Source: Psychrobacter glacincola (lineage in GTDB: Bacteria; Pseudomonadota; Gammaproteobacteria; Pseudomonadales; Moraxellaceae). From it: a DNA stretch of 64,000 nucleotides. The translations under genes and the position numbers were made by a program. Positions 8,364 to 17,776 of the stretch are shown piece after piece; the stretch's first letter is position 1; each line of letters begins with the position of its first letter. The stretch covers positions 1-64,000 of the forward strand of contig NZ_CAJGZK010000008.1 in assembly GCF_904846215.1 (NCBI RefSeq), in the 5' to 3' direction. The notes beneath the pieces were generated by a model that searched no databases, was not told where the DNA came from, and was given only the letters and a program-made list of their open reading frames with translations.

Positions 8364-9722
8364 TTACGACATAAAACGCTGCGCTGCTGGCATCTTAAGC
8401 ATCAATACCCAATAGATGATACCCGCTGGGAGTAAGCTGGCATACCAAGAAACGCTACTAAAAATAAGAGCAACGACGATACCAACACCCATAGCAATGA
8501 TAGCAGCCATGTTGACGCCTTTATACGGACCGTTCGGATCATAAAGCTTATCGATATCAAGCTTTTGCTTACGCAGAATATAATAATCCACTACTAAGAT
8601 TGCAAATATCGGACCTAAGAATGCTGAATAGGTTTGGATAAATAAGTTTAACCCTGCGGCAGATTCGTCTTTTACCAATTCCCAAGGGAAAGTGCCAAAA
8701 GCAAGTAAGCCCACAATAACAGCAGCGGTTTTATACTTAATTTTGAAGATATCCATCAACGCATAAGCTGGTGGTACCACGTTGTTTAAAATATTGGTGG
8801 TAACCTGTGCAAAAGCGATGAACAGCATAGTGATAATCAATAGTGGTTTGTTGTCGACGGCACTGGAAAACACTTTAATAGGGTCAACTTCACCCGTAGC
8901 ACTGGTCACCATCAAGCCAATCAAACCCATAAAGAGCGTGGCTGGCAGAATTGAGTTAGCATAGATTGCGACTTGCCGAAATAAGCCTACATTTTTATGT
9001 AATTCGCGGGAATAGTCAGAGACGTTGAGCATCATGGTGCTGTAAACACCTAAGAACAACATCGTTGCAGCCCAAAATGGCGTGCCCCAAGTACCTTCAA
9101 CATTGACAAGATTGGTTGAGATTGCATCGCCGTATTTATTAATAACACTGATAAACATGTAAATAAGTGAGCCAATAATAAAAACCGAACCGATATTTTC
9201 AAGCCATTTAATACCGTGAAAACCTAAAACGGATAGAGCAATCTGTAAGAACTGAAAACCTACGAAGAATACCACTAGATTACTATAGCCAAATAAGGCA
9301 TCAGATACTAAGTTTAATGCGCCAGCGCCAATCCAGCTTTGAAAGCCATACCATACAATAGCTGGAACGGAACGCACTAATGCTGGAATACGATTACCTG
9401 CAAAGCCAAATGAAGATCTACACTGCACCATAAATGGAATGCCATATACATGGCCGGCGCGTCCATTGATCATCAAGGCTGCACCAATGACGGTACAACC
9501 AATAGAGATGGCTACAACCACTTGCAACAAGTTCAACGTACCGACAAGGCCTGAGCCTACTGTGAATGTGGCGATGGATACACAGCCACCTAACCATGCA
9601 AATAGATAAGACCAAGGATCCATAATTCGCGTGGTTTGTGGCGCAAGGCTTTCTTGACCAACTGTCTTATGATCAATCGTCTCCACACCTGCCGTAGCTG
9701 CGACCGCTTTTACATTTTCCAT
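8364..9722 (-). CDS. NCS1-family nucleobase/hydantoin/allantoin permease
   Basis: A 452-residue integral membrane protein with about twelve hydrophobic segments. It is typical of NCS1 cation symporters (Mhp1, PucI, CodB), with the conserved early FTVGSGLVGTLNLLQ and GIPFMVQCRSSFG stretches. These carry hydantoins, allantoin, cytosine, uracil or thiamine precursors into the cell. The racemase gene lies 46 bases upstream on the same strand and probably shares a transcript, favouring hydantoin or allantoin as substrate. The start has AAGGAGAAGG upstream. No hydrolase for the imported ring is found in the window. Confidence 0.9.
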   Translation of the reverse strand: MENVKAVAATAGVETIDHKTVGQESLAPQTTRIMDPWSYLFAWLGGCVSIATFTVGSGLVGTLNLLQVVVAISIGCTVIGAALMINGRAGHVYGIPFMVQCRSSFGFAGNRIPALVRSVPAIVWYGFQSWIGAGALNLVSDALFGYSNLVVFFVGFQFLQIALSVLGFHGIKWLENIGSVFIIGSLIYMFISVINKYGDAISTNLVNVEGTWGTPFWAATMLFLGVYSTMMLNVSDYSRELHKNVGLFRQVAIYANSILPATLFMGLIGLMVTSATGEVDPIKVFSSAVDNKPLLIITMLFIAFAQVTTNILNNVVPPAYALMDIFKIKYKTAAVIVGLLAFGTFPWELVKDESAAGLNLFIQTYSAFLGPIFAILVVDYYILRKQKLDIDKLYDPNGPYKGVNMAAIIAMGVGIVVALIFSSVSWYASLLPAGIIYWVLMLKMPAAQRFMS

Positions 9723-9768
9723 TACCTTCTCCTTCCTTGAGAAAACTTATAACTTAATCTAGGATTGT

Positions 9769-10467
9769 TTAGTTTTGAATAGGTTTTGCATAAGCGCCAA
9801 TTTTGCTGGTTTTCAGACCACAACCAACCAAAGCCTCGACCATACGAGTCGCGACAGTAACGCCATCAATAACAGGAACGCCGGTTTCTTGAGTTAACCA
9901 TTCTGTTAGATCAGCCATGCCAGCACAGCCTAAAACAACGGCTTCGCAATTGTCCTCCGCTACAGCACGCAAAATCTCATCACGAACCTTTTCACGTGCT
10001 CCTGAGCCTGACTCCTCTAGGGCTAACACCTCAATTGAGGCAGAGCGTACACGTCTACAGCGATGAGATAGCCCATAACCATGAATAAGCGCTTCAATGA
10101 CAGGAACAGAGCGCGGCAAGGTGGTGACGACGCTAAAAGAAGTTGAAATCATGCTTGCCGCTTTGACTGCAGCCTCACAAATACCAAGAACGGGTCCTGA
10201 AAATACTTCACGACAAGCGCCAATACCGGGATCATCAAAACAGGCAACAACAACGCCATCGATACCGTCTGCTTCAGCTTGCTTTAGACGAGCCAGCAAA
10301 CCCGGTACAGACATCGCTTCATCATAGTGACCTTGAATAGAGGCAGGGGCGTCCGTTCCAGATGCCCCTATAATTTCTGTCCCTACACTGGCTTTTTGAC
10401 GTGCGCTTTCTACGATTTTATCAGTCATAGAAGTTGTCGAATTAGGGTTCATAACTAAGATTTTCAT
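9769..10467 (-). CDS. Hydantoin/allantoin racemase (Asp/Glu racemase superfamily)
   Basis: A 232-residue cytoplasmic racemase. It opens with MKILVMNPNST and has both catalytic cysteines, Cys76 (VVACFDDPG) and Cys181 (VLGCAGM), at the positions known for hydantoin racemases. It would interconvert enantiomers of 5-substituted hydantoins or of allantoin so that a stereospecific hydrolase can use both. AAGGTGAG lies about six bases before the ATG. It is first in a minus-strand unit with the NCS1 permease and is divergent from the GntR regulator across a triple operator. Hydantoin versus allantoin cannot be decided from sequence alone. Confidence 0.85.
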   Translation of the reverse strand: MKILVMNPNSTTSMTDKIVESARQKASVGTEIIGASGTDAPASIQGHYDEAMSVPGLLARLKQAEADGIDGVVVACFDDPGIGACREVFSGPVLGICEAAVKAASMISTSFSVVTTLPRSVPVIEALIHGYGLSHRCRRVRSASIEVLALEESGSGAREKVRDEILRAVAEDNCEAVVLGCAGMADLTEWLTQETGVPVIDGVTVATRMVEALVGCGLKTSKIGAYAKPIQN

Positions 10468-10511
10468 AGGGACTCACCTTGGATCATTATTTGATTGAAG
10501 ACAAAGAATAT

Positions 10512-10547
10512 TTGTTAACAATCATTGTTAACTATTATTGTTAACAA
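10512..10547. promoter_or_regulatory. Triple GTTAAC operator between the racemase and regulator genes
   Basis: Three copies of TTGTTAAC lie at 10512, 10525 and 10538, with their palindromic GTTAAC centres exactly 13 bases apart. The outer two extend to the perfect palindrome TTGTTAACAA. The position between divergent promoters suggests binding of the adjacent GntR-family protein. Confidence 0.75.
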
Positions 10548-10571
10548 AACAACCGATTTTATTATTATTTG

Positions 10572-10600
10572 TTGTGAATAAGGGTTCAGCGCACTATAAT
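10572..10600 (+). promoter_or_regulatory. Promoter of the GntR regulator; transcript predicted leaderless
   Basis: TTGTGA at 10572 and a perfect TATAAT at 10595-10600 are 17 bases apart. The ATG follows at 10608, so transcription would start at or next to the start codon. Confidence 0.7.
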
Positions 10601-10607
10601 CTCGGCT

Positions 10608-11324
10608 ATGACTAAATCAAAATCGAAAAAATTGGCTCCAGAAACTGATGAGATACCAGAACAGGCGATCATAAGCTCCATTACGGCTGCAGTATCAGAA
10701 CAGAGACTGCCAGCAGGAACTAAGTTGGGTGAGCAAATGTTGAGCAACTTATTCAACTGTAATAGAGCCAATGTTAGGCGCGCACTGTCTACACTGGCCA
10801 CGATGCACGTTGTACAGTTGCGCCCTAATAAAGGTGCTTTTATTTCGACACCGTCACCCAAGGAAGCCGAAGATGTGTTTGAGGCTCGTCGAACTATTGA
10901 GCGCACGTTGGCTCAGAGCGTGATTCAGAACGCTCGTTCTCAAGATATAGCGGATATGCGTGCCATAATAGCGGCTGAAGCTGAAGCGCGGACGCAAGGT
11001 GATAAACCCGCAGAATTGCGCCTATCGCGTGAGTTCCATATGAAGTTGGCTACCATTGCCGATAACCAAGTGTTAGAGCGGTTTTTGACTGAACTGACGT
11101 TGCGCACTACGTTGATTATTGGCTTATATAATAAAGTAGGCTCTTCTAACTGTGCGGAAGATGAACATCTAGGCATCGTACAAGCGCTTGAAGCGAAAGA
11201 TGAAAAACGCTTCATCTTCTTAATTGATCAGCATTTAAATCATTTAGAGTCTGGGCTCGACTTCCAACGTACTGCACAGCCTTTCTTTACTTTAGCAGAG
11301 CAGCTAACCATCACATCAACCTGA
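10608..11324 (+). CDS. GntR-family (FCD/FadR group) transcriptional regulator
   Basis: A 238-residue repressor-type protein. The N-terminal winged helix-turn-helix spans about 20-85 (LPAGTKLGEQMLSNLF and RANVRRALSTL). The C-terminal all-helical FCD ligand domain (about 90-225) has EARRTIERTLAQ and two histidines, in the SREFHMKLA and DEHLGIV segments, typical of a metal-binding ligand pocket. It is divergent from the racemase-permease unit, so it very likely controls it in response to the imported compound. The start is fixed by the frame: no other in-frame ATG occurs for some 45 codons, and the TATAAT box lies only seven bases upstream. Confidence 0.88.
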   Translation: MTKSKSKKLAPETDEIPEQAIISSITAAVSEQRLPAGTKLGEQMLSNLFNCNRANVRRALSTLATMHVVQLRPNKGAFISTPSPKEAEDVFEARRTIERTLAQSVIQNARSQDIADMRAIIAAEAEARTQGDKPAELRLSREFHMKLATIADNQVLERFLTELTLRTTLIIGLYNKVGSSNCAEDEHLGIVQALEAKDEKRFIFLIDQHLNHLESGLDFQRTAQPFFTLAEQLTITST

Positions 11325-11831
11325 ATACCTTAAAAGGTACGTGTTGCTTTAAAATTACGATGCTTTGGTATCGAATCTCAATGACAGTCAGGTCGCTGCA
11401 AAACAATCTATTATGTACTCCCAATCAAACTTCTTGCATCAGTCATCGCTAAACGTAGAAGCTGTGTTAACGCGGCTTAATGAATCAGTATGCAAGAGGT
11501 TTACTAGATTCAGTCCTAAATAAAAGAAGTACAAATATTATCAATCACTACTGGGGTTAATTTTTCTTGCTTGCTGTAGCTAGCAGACAGAGGCTGCGAA
11601 TAATTCACCCCAGTAGTCCTGTACTCTTTTAAAAGTGGATCAACTATAGCTTTTATCTTGAATATCTTATTCCCTATTTTTAGTCCCTTATTTATCCTAT
11701 AATAGGTGGCCTTGATTTTAGTAGTCATGCCCGCCATTTCGTAAATCACCATTTGATGTATCCCATCGCAATCAATAGCTTTTTATTATGTAAATCTTCC
11801 CACTGTATAAATAGAGACAAAGACAACGACT
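11325..11831. other. Intergenic region upstream of ileS
   Basis: It holds the type B repeat at about 11504-11649. The rest is AT-rich, with no gene or named RNA seen. The ileS promoter should lie in the last 180 bases. Confidence 0.5.
11504..11649 (+). repeat. Type B miniature repeat, copy 1
   Basis: It starts near TTCAGTCCTAAATAAAAG and ends GTGGATCAACTATAG. The inner stem ACTACTGGGGT/ACCCCAGTAGT is perfect and differs from the type A stem. The core is CTTGCTTGCTGT...GCAGACAGAGGCTGC, as in type A. Confidence 0.85.
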
Positions 11832-14654
11832 ATGACTGAATCTATCGACTATAAAGACACGCTAAACCTTGCCGATACGCCATTTGCGATGCGCGCAAAC
11901 CTTGCCAAACGTGAGCCAGATTGGCTAGCGGCTTGGGAAGCCGACGATGTATACGGTAAAATCCGTCAGGCACGTACTGGGGCAACCAAATACATTTTGC
12001 ATGATGGTCCTCCCTACGCCAACGGTCAGATTCACTTGGGTCACGCGGTCAATAAAGTATTAAAAGACATTATCGTCAAGTCAAAAACCTTATCGGGCTT
12101 TGATGCGCCTTATGTGCCCGGTTGGGACTGTCATGGTCTGCCTATCGAGCAAAAGGTCGAAGCAAAGTACGGCAAAGTCGGTCAAAAGGTCTCTGCAACA
12201 GAATTCCGCGGTCTATGTCGTGAATACGCCAGTACACAGATCGAATTGCAAAAAGCGGACTTTAAACGTCTGGGTGTGTTTGGGGATTGGGACAATCCTT
12301 ATCTGACGATGAACTTCCATCAAGAAGCCAACATCGTGCGCGCCCTTGCCAAAATTTATAACAATGGTCATGTCACTCGCGGCATGAAACCCGTCAACTG
12401 GTGCTTAGACTGTAGCTCTGCACTGGCTGAGGCCGAAGTGGAATATCAAGATAAAGTTTCAGACGCCATTTATGTCAGTTTTGATATTGTAGACAGTGAC
12501 AAAATTGCGGCATTGGCTAAGATAGACGGCAATATCGCTGCCGTTATCTGGACGACGACACCTTGGACATTGCCTGCGAACCAAGCTATTGCCGTACATC
12601 CTGAACATGACTATAGTGTGGTCGCTACTGAAAACGGCAACTTACTATTAGCAACTGACTTGGTTGAGTCGGCGTTAAGTGAATTTAAACTCGAAAATAA
12701 AGGCGTCCTAGCGACCGTATCAGGTCGTGAGCTTGAAGGTCTACATGCTCAGCATCCGCTGATCAAAGCGCGTCAAGTGCCATTAATCTTGGGCGATCAC
12801 GTGACTACTGATAGCGGTACTGGCTTGGTACACACGGCACCAGGTCACGGTCTTGACGATTACATCGTCGGTCTAAAATATAATTTGCCTGTTGAAAACC
12901 CAGTCAGCGGTACGGGCGTTTATTTGGAAAGCGCGGCGGTATTTGCCGGTGAGCATATCTATAAAGCCAATCCACAAATCATCGCTGCCCTACATGATAA
13001 CGGTCATCTGGTTAGCCATACCAAAATTGAGCACAGCTATCCGCATTGCTGGCGTCATAAATCGCCAATCATTTTCCGTGCGACGCCGCAGTGGTTTATT
13101 AGCATGGAAACTAAAGGCTTACGTGAGCGCGCACTCGCTGATATTCCAACGGTTCAATGGACACCAGCATGGGGTCAAAACCGTATCGAATCTATGATGA
13201 CAGGTCGCCCTGACTGGTGTATCTCCCGCCAGCGTACGTGGGGCGTACCGATTGCTTTCTTTACTCATAAAGAAACGGGTGAGCTGCATCCAAACACGCC
13301 CGCGCTGATGGAAATTGCCGCACAGAAAATTGCCGAGGGCGGCGTAGAAGCATGGTTTGATGCCAGCTGTGAGGATTTTTTAGGCGAGCAAGCTGCTGAT
13401 TATGATAAAGCGACGGATACCTTAGACGTTTGGTTTGACTCAGGTACCACGCATTTTGCCGTACTCGATCAACGTGACGAGCTGACCAATCCTGCTGATA
13501 TGTATTTGGAAGGCTCTGATCAACATCGTGGCTGGTTCCAGACGTCATTGCTGACCTCAGAAGCCATGTACGGACGTCCACCATTTAAGCAAGTATTGAC
13601 CCATGGTTTTGTGGTTGATGAAAACGGTCGCAAGATGAGCAAATCACTGGGTAATATCATCACCCCGCAAGAAGAGATCAATAAAACGGGCGCCGATATG
13701 CTGCGCTTGTGGATTGCGTCGAGCGATTATCGTTATGAGATGAGCGCGGGTAAAACTGTCTTTAAGGGTGCAATCGATATGTATCGCCGCATTCGTAATA
13801 CCCTGCGCTTCTTGCTTGCCAATACCGATGATTTTGAACCTGCGACCAATAGTGTTGATATTAATGAGCTGGTTAGCCTCGATAAATTCATCATTGAGCG
13901 TGCGCAAACGGTACAAGCACAAATCATCAGTGCTTATGATGCGATGGACTTTCACCAAGTCACACAGCATATCACCGCATTCTGCTCGCAAGACTTGGGC
14001 AGCTTCTATCTAGATATTATTAAAGACCGTCAATACACCACCCAAACTGATGGACAGCCGCGCCGCTCTGCGCAAACAGCGATTTACCATATTGCTGAAG
14101 CATTGATTCGCTGGATTACGCCGATTTTATCCTTTACCGCGCAAGAAGCATGGGAAGTATTGCATGGCACTAATAGCTATGTGTTTACTGAAGAATGGCA
14201 TACCTTCCCAACGTTTGAGCTGAGCGCTATTAGCAATGATGACTGGCAACGTATCATGCTCGCAAAAGATATGGTCAATAAGCATATCGAAACCGCGCGC
14301 GGCGAAAAAATCATCAATGCCAACTTATCCGCTGACGTCATTCTATATGCTGATGGTGCCATGCACGAAAGCTTAGCCAAGCTCGGTGAAGAGCTACGTT
14401 TTGTCCTTATTACCAGCAGCGCAACCTTAAAGCCTTTGAGCGCTGCTCCTACTGATGCAGTAAGCACAGACGAGCAAACGGACAACAGTACAGCGGCAGA
14501 TTTAGTGGTCAAAATAAAGGCTGCAACGGGCACCAAGTGCGTACGCTGCTGGCATATCCGTAATGACATCGGTACCGATAGCGCACACCCTGAACTGTGT
14601 GCTCGCTGCGTCACCAACGTCAGCGGTAATGGCGAGGTGCGCCACTATGCTTAA
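11832..14654 (+). CDS. ileS: Isoleucyl-tRNA synthetase
   Basis: A class Ia synthetase of 940 residues that charges tRNA-Ile in the cytoplasm. The HIGH-type signature ([16 protein letters not shown]) is at 60-75 and the KMSKS loop ([10 protein letters not shown]) near 600. The CP1 editing domain lies between them, with [16 protein letters not shown]-terminal zinc finger has two Cys pairs (CVRCWH and CARC). It overlaps lspA by eight bases, the usual ileS-lspA coupling in gammaproteobacteria. Confidence 0.98.
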   Translation: MTESIDYKDTLNLADTPFAMRANLAKREPDWLAAWEADDVYGKIRQARTGATKYILHDGPPYANGQIHLGHAVNKVLKDIIVKSKTLSGFDAPYVPGWDCHGLPIEQKVEAKYGKVGQKVSATEFRGLCREYASTQIELQKADFKRLGVFGDWDNPYLTMNFHQEANIVRALAKIYNNGHVTRGMKPVNWCLDCSSALAEAEVEYQDKVSDAIYVSFDIVDSDKIAALAKIDGNIAAVIWTTTPWTLPANQAIAVHPEHDYSVVATENGNLLLATDLVESALSEFKLENKGVLATVSGRELEGLHAQHPLIKARQVPLILGDHVTTDSGTGLVHTAPGHGLDDYIVGLKYNLPVENPVSGTGVYLESAAVFAGEHIYKANPQIIAALHDNGHLVSHTKIEHSYPHCWRHKSPIIFRATPQWFISMETKGLRERALADIPTVQWTPAWGQNRIESMMTGRPDWCISRQRTWGVPIAFFTHKETGELHPNTPALMEIAAQKIAEGGVEAWFDASCEDFLGEQAADYDKATDTLDVWFDSGTTHFAVLDQRDELTNPADMYLEGSDQHRGWFQTSLLTSEAMYGRPPFKQVLTHGFVVDENGRKMSKSLGNIITPQEEINKTGADMLRLWIASSDYRYEMSAGKTVFKGAIDMYRRIRNTLRFLLANTDDFEPATNSVDINELVSLDKFIIERAQTVQAQIISAYDAMDFHQVTQHITAFCSQDLGSFYLDIIKDRQYTTQTDGQPRRSAQTAIYHIAEALIRWITPILSFTAQEAWEVLHGTNSYVFTEEWHTFPTFELSAISNDDWQRIMLAKDMVNKHIETARGEKIINANLSADVILYADGAMHESLAKLGEELRFVLITSSATLKPLSAAPTDAVSTDEQTDNSTAADLVVKIKAATGTKCVRCWHIRNDIGTDSAHPELCARCVTNVSGNGEVRHYA

Positions 14655-15294
14655 TCCAACGCCCAATCCAACAGATTCGCCGGATAATAAACAGCCGCCT
14701 ATCGACGTCGACAATTCACCCAAACCGGCTCATGCAACCACAGGTAGCTCATCGACACCTAAGAGTCGCTTGAAGAAGACGCCAAAGATGGTCGCTAATG
14801 GTCGCCTTGCGCTTACTTGGTATCTGTTGTCACTGGTCGTGATTATCCTTGATCAGTGGACAAAATGGTTAGCTGAGACCAATCTGACTTTTCTTGAACC
14901 TGTACCTGTGATTGAGCCGTTTCTAAATTGGACGCTCGCTTATAACTACGGCGCTGCTTTTAGCTTTTTGGCGGATGCCGGCGGTTGGCAAAAGTGGTTT
15001 TTTGCAGGACTGGCGCTATTAATGTCGCTATTCTTGATAGGTTATCTAGCTAAAGCGCCTCGACAAGCCAAGCTCTTATCACTTGGGTTAGCCTTGGTGT
15101 TAGGCGGTGCCGTGGGTAATTTAATCGATCGCTTATTACATGGTCACGTCATCGATTTTATTCATGTACATTACGCGGACGTTTGGCATTATCCGATTTT
15201 TAATATCGCGGATATCGGCATCTGTATCGGTGTAGCACTGATTGTGATTGATATGCTGTTTCTAGAAAAAAAGCGTGAAATGCCACGCTCTTAA
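14647..15294 (+). CDS. lspA: Lipoprotein signal peptidase (signal peptidase II)
   Basis: An inner-membrane aspartic protease that cleaves signal peptides of diacylated prolipoproteins. Catalytic aspartates are in GNLIDR and FNIADI; the [11 protein letters not shown] block is also conserved, with four membrane helices. I place the start at 14647, inside the ileS end, with GAGGTG upstream, giving 215 residues. The first 50 or so residues (Pro/Ser/Asn-rich, then Lys-rich) extend beyond the usual ~165-residue enzyme, before the first helix at [16 protein letters not shown]. Cotranscribed with ileS and ended by a strong terminator. Confidence 0.95.
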   Translation: MLNPTPNPTDSPDNKQPPIDVDNSPKPAHATTGSSSTPKSRLKKTPKMVANGRLALTWYLLSLVVIILDQWTKWLAETNLTFLEPVPVIEPFLNWTLAYNYGAAFSFLADAGGWQKWFFAGLALLMSLFLIGYLAKAPRQAKLLSLGLALVLGGAVGNLIDRLLHGHVIDFIHVHYADVWHYPIFNIADIGICIGVALIVIDMLFLEKKREMPRS

Positions 15295-15330
15295 TTTAAA
15301 ATAGTATGATTAATATTTCGGTTTATCAAT

Positions 15331-15370
15331 AAAAAAGGTGGATTACATATTCGTAAATCCACCTTTTTTT
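15331..15370 (+). terminator. Rho-independent terminator of ileS-lspA
   Basis: AAAAAAGGTGGATT pairs with AATCCACCTTTTTTT around an eleven-base loop. Confidence 0.9.
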
Positions 15371-15397
15371 TGGCTTTTATTTTTAATATCTAAATCC

Positions 15398-15548
15398 TAT
15401 AGTCAGAGAAAAGTAATATCGATACATCAAGTACTGCTGATATTAATTTTTCTTGCTTGCTGTGCCTACTTGCTGTGCCTACGCAGACAGAGGCTGCAAA
15501 AAATTTATACCAGCAGCACTGTAGCGTTTTTGAGATATTTTAACTATA
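15398..15548 (-). repeat. Type A miniature repeat, copy 2 (with a 13-bp internal duplication)
   Basis: Bounded by TATAGTCAGAGAAAAG and TATTTTAACTATA, inverted relative to the 6448 copy. CTTGCTGTGCCTA occurs twice in tandem in the core, making this copy 151 bp instead of about 138. Confidence 0.9.
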
Positions 15549-15552
15549 TAAG

Positions 15553-16212
15553 CTATAGCAGCCCTCTTAAAGTCTCCAAACCGCCACCTGCCAATAGAAA
15601 CAATAATCCTGCCATATTAATAACAACAGTCAAATAATAGGTTAGTCTAAACTCAGGCTTTTGTGATTTATGGCGCAAATAAGTCTGCGCGACCATTGCC
15701 CCGACCCAGCCGCCAAGCGCACTTAACAGGTGCAAGGTTGATTCAGGCGTACGCCAATCGTTATTTTGAGCAGCGGCTTTGTCTTTGGCATACATCGCAT
15801 AGGTTATGATTCCTAATACTACATACCACCCAACGACCAACCAGTTCAGCTTATTTGTGACCACCAGTAATATTAAAACGCCATAAAAGCCAATACCGAC
15901 GAATAAGCGTTTCTTTTGTCCAGATTCAAATTCTGCTTGCGCACTACGCTTATGATTACGCTGACGGATTTGTTTGTTTTTTTGCGCCATTTTTTGTTGT
16001 ACAAAGCTCAGCTCTTGCACCTCTTTTGCTTGCAAGCGTCTTTGATGATCGTATCCAACCGTAAAAATAACCTCTTCACCGATAGCAGGACGACGCTGCG
16101 CTTTAAACGCGTTGACGTGAAAAAATATCGACTCGCCCGCTTGTGTTTCAATAAAGCCAAAGCCTTTATCATCTTGCCATTTTATGATTCGACCTTGTTG
16201 TTTGTTTGCCAT
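15553..16212 (-). CDS. Cold-shock domain protein fused to DUF1294 membrane domain
   Basis: A 219-residue protein. The N-terminal ~65 residues form a CspA-like nucleic-acid-binding domain (GRIIKWQDDKGFGFIE with RNP1-like KGFGFI, then FFHVNAF). A basic linker follows, then a C-terminal DUF1294 region with three to four hydrophobic helices. This fusion is widespread; its role is unknown, possibly tethering RNA or sensing cold at the membrane. I moved the start to 16212, where GGGAG lies five bases upstream. It sits convergent to lspA, with a repeat element between. Confidence 0.85.
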   Translation of the reverse strand: MANKQQGRIIKWQDDKGFGFIETQAGESIFFHVNAFKAQRRPAIGEEVIFTVGYDHQRRLQAKEVQELSFVQQKMAQKNKQIRQRNHKRSAQAEFESGQKKRLFVGIGFYGVLILLVVTNKLNWLVVGWYVVLGIITYAMYAKDKAAAQNNDWRTPESTLHLLSALGGWVGAMVAQTYLRHKSQKPEFRLTYYLTVVINMAGLLFLLAGGGLETLRGLL

Positions 16213-16313
16213 GGTTACTCCCACCCTCATTTAGACTTGCCAAATATAGTACACTATTTGCGTTACACTATTTACGCTTACAACCTTTCTCAGATGGCTT
16301 ATCATTTCTTTTA

Positions 16314-17172
16314 GGGCGTGTTGAACATTCATAACTTTAGCCAGATATAAGCGCAAGCGAGCGCTACCGTATTCTCATAACTCTGCTTGAGCTTATCAAA
16401 TCTGGTTGCAACCGCCCTATACTGTTTTAGCTTAGCAAAGGCATTTTCCACTAAGTGGCGTACTTTATACAAGTCCCAGTCCATATGATCGTTAGAGGAC
16501 TTCGTGTTTCGCTTCCGAGGGATGTTATCACGCGTCCCTGCTTGTTCAATATGCGCTCGTAGGGCATCAGAATCATAGCCTTTATCGGCACATAAAACCT
16601 CTGTATCGCTCAAATCGACCTTGTCTATCAAATCAGGTGCGACTTTAACATCGTGGGTCGTACCATCTGACAAGATAAAGGTGATGGGATTGCCATGCGC
16701 ATCAACTGCTAAGTGAATCTTGGTCGCGCGTCCTGCCACACTTTTGCTAATGGATTGTAGGTTCTCGTTACCACCACTACTGTGCTGATGCGCTTTGATA
16801 TGAGTACCATCAATAAAGACCCACTCAAGATCTGAGTCTTTGATTAATAAAGCAAACAGCGTAATCAGCTTATTACTCTTAAACCAGCGCTGGTAAGCTT
16901 TGTAGACGGTATTAGGCTTGCCAAAGTAAGCTGGTAGATCCCGCCAAGGACAGCCAACACGCATGCGATAAAGCACGCCTTCAACCGTTTGTCTAAGATT
17001 TCCTTTGTCATAGATATTAAGTTCTAGTAAGATAGGTTTCAGTCTTGTCCAGTGTTCATCTTTGAGCATGGTGCGAGGCATAGCGAACGATATCTTTTTT
17101 GTGTGAGAACTTAAAGATTAACCGTTCGCTATTTTTTTTGCCATAAATTTAGCACCAATGTTCAACACGCCC
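16314..17172 (-). mobile_element. Intact IS5-family insertion sequence (IS427-like group)
   Basis: About 859 bp with perfect 16-bp terminal inverted repeats GGGCGTGTTGAACATT and a flanking TA on both sides (16312-16313 and 17173-17174), the expected 2-bp target duplication. It carries one uninterrupted transposase gene. It lies between the divergent cold-shock/DUF1294 gene and fkpB, with its right end 58 bases before the fkpB start. Confidence 0.92.
16329..17081 (-). CDS. IS5-family transposase
   Basis: A 250-residue DDE transposase in a single frame; many IS427-group relatives need a frameshift. The N-terminal helix-turn-helix region (WTRLKPILLELNIY) includes the GCPWRDLP motif. Catalytic residues lie in VFIDGTHIKAHQ (Asp), LCADKGYDS (Asp) and VENAFAKLKQYR (Glu with the downstream Lys/Arg signature). 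The stop codon overlaps the edge of the terminal repeat. It appears complete and potentially active. Confidence 0.93.
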   Translation of the reverse strand: MPRTMLKDEHWTRLKPILLELNIYDKGNLRQTVEGVLYRMRVGCPWRDLPAYFGKPNTVYKAYQRWFKSNKLITLFALLIKDSDLEWVFIDGTHIKAHQHSSGGNENLQSISKSVAGRATKIHLAVDAHGNPITFILSDGTTHDVKVAPDLIDKVDLSDTEVLCADKGYDSDALRAHIEQAGTRDNIPRKRNTKSSNDHMDWDLYKVRHLVENAFAKLKQYRAVATRFDKLKQSYENTVALACAYIWLKL

Positions 17173-17230
17173 TAGTATTTTAGTATTTTTTGACCTAACT
17201 TCCCAATCCCGCAACAGATGGCTTTTGACT

Positions 17231-17728
17231 ATGACCGACTCGCAATTTATCACGCCTAATGAAGATATACGTATCACTTTTGGCAGCCTTGTTAAGCTGC
17301 ATTTTGAAGTATCGCTCGAGAACGGTACCATAATTGACTCAACATTTAGCCGTGATACGCCGGTGACTTTGACCATCGGTGATGAGAGCTTGTTGCCCGG
17401 CTTTGAGCAAGTACTGATGAACTTGCGTGCAGGCGATACGCGCACAGCTCACCTTGAGCCAGAACAAGGGTTTGGTGAGTGGAATCCTGACAATATTCAA
17501 CGCTTTAGCCCTACCCAGTTTGCGCTTATCGCTGACAATCCTGAGATTGGCATGCTAGTAGAATTTGAAGACAAAGGTAAAAACACCCTACCCGGTACGA
17601 TTAGTGCCATCACTGACGATGAAATCGAAGTAGACTTTAACCATCCACTTGCTGGACAATCTGTATTGTTTAAAATCAAAATTTTTCAAGTAACACCACC
17701 TGGTGTAACGGGCATACAGCTCATTTAA
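17231..17728 (+). CDS. fkpB: FKBP-type peptidyl-prolyl isomerase (FkpB/SlpA)
   Basis: A 165-residue cytoplasmic FKBP of the SlpA type, with the catalytic domain interrupted by an insert-in-flap domain. The conserved opening VKLHFEVSLENGTIIDSTF and IGDESLLPGFEQVLM are visible. It catalyses cis-trans isomerisation at proline and acts as a chaperone. In many gammaproteobacteria it directly follows lspA; here the DUF1294 gene and an IS5 element separate them. The ATG at 17231 is chosen; a TTG two codons upstream is also in frame. Confidence 0.92.
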   Translation: MTDSQFITPNEDIRITFGSLVKLHFEVSLENGTIIDSTFSRDTPVTLTIGDESLLPGFEQVLMNLRAGDTRTAHLEPEQGFGEWNPDNIQRFSPTQFALIADNPEIGMLVEFEDKGKNTLPGTISAITDDEIEVDFNHPLAGQSVLFKIKIFQVTPPGVTGIQLI

Positions 17729-17776
17729 AACGATTTATTTAAAAGCACTATTTTAAAATAACGATAAGGATAAAAA

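Noticed and set aside
11516..11752. 78-codon open frame upstream of ileS on the minus strand
   Set aside because: Most of it lies inside a type B repeat element, so it is explained by the repeat.
15338..15637. 99-codon open frame after lspA
   Set aside because: It runs through a terminator and a type A repeat, with no ribosome-binding site or domain.
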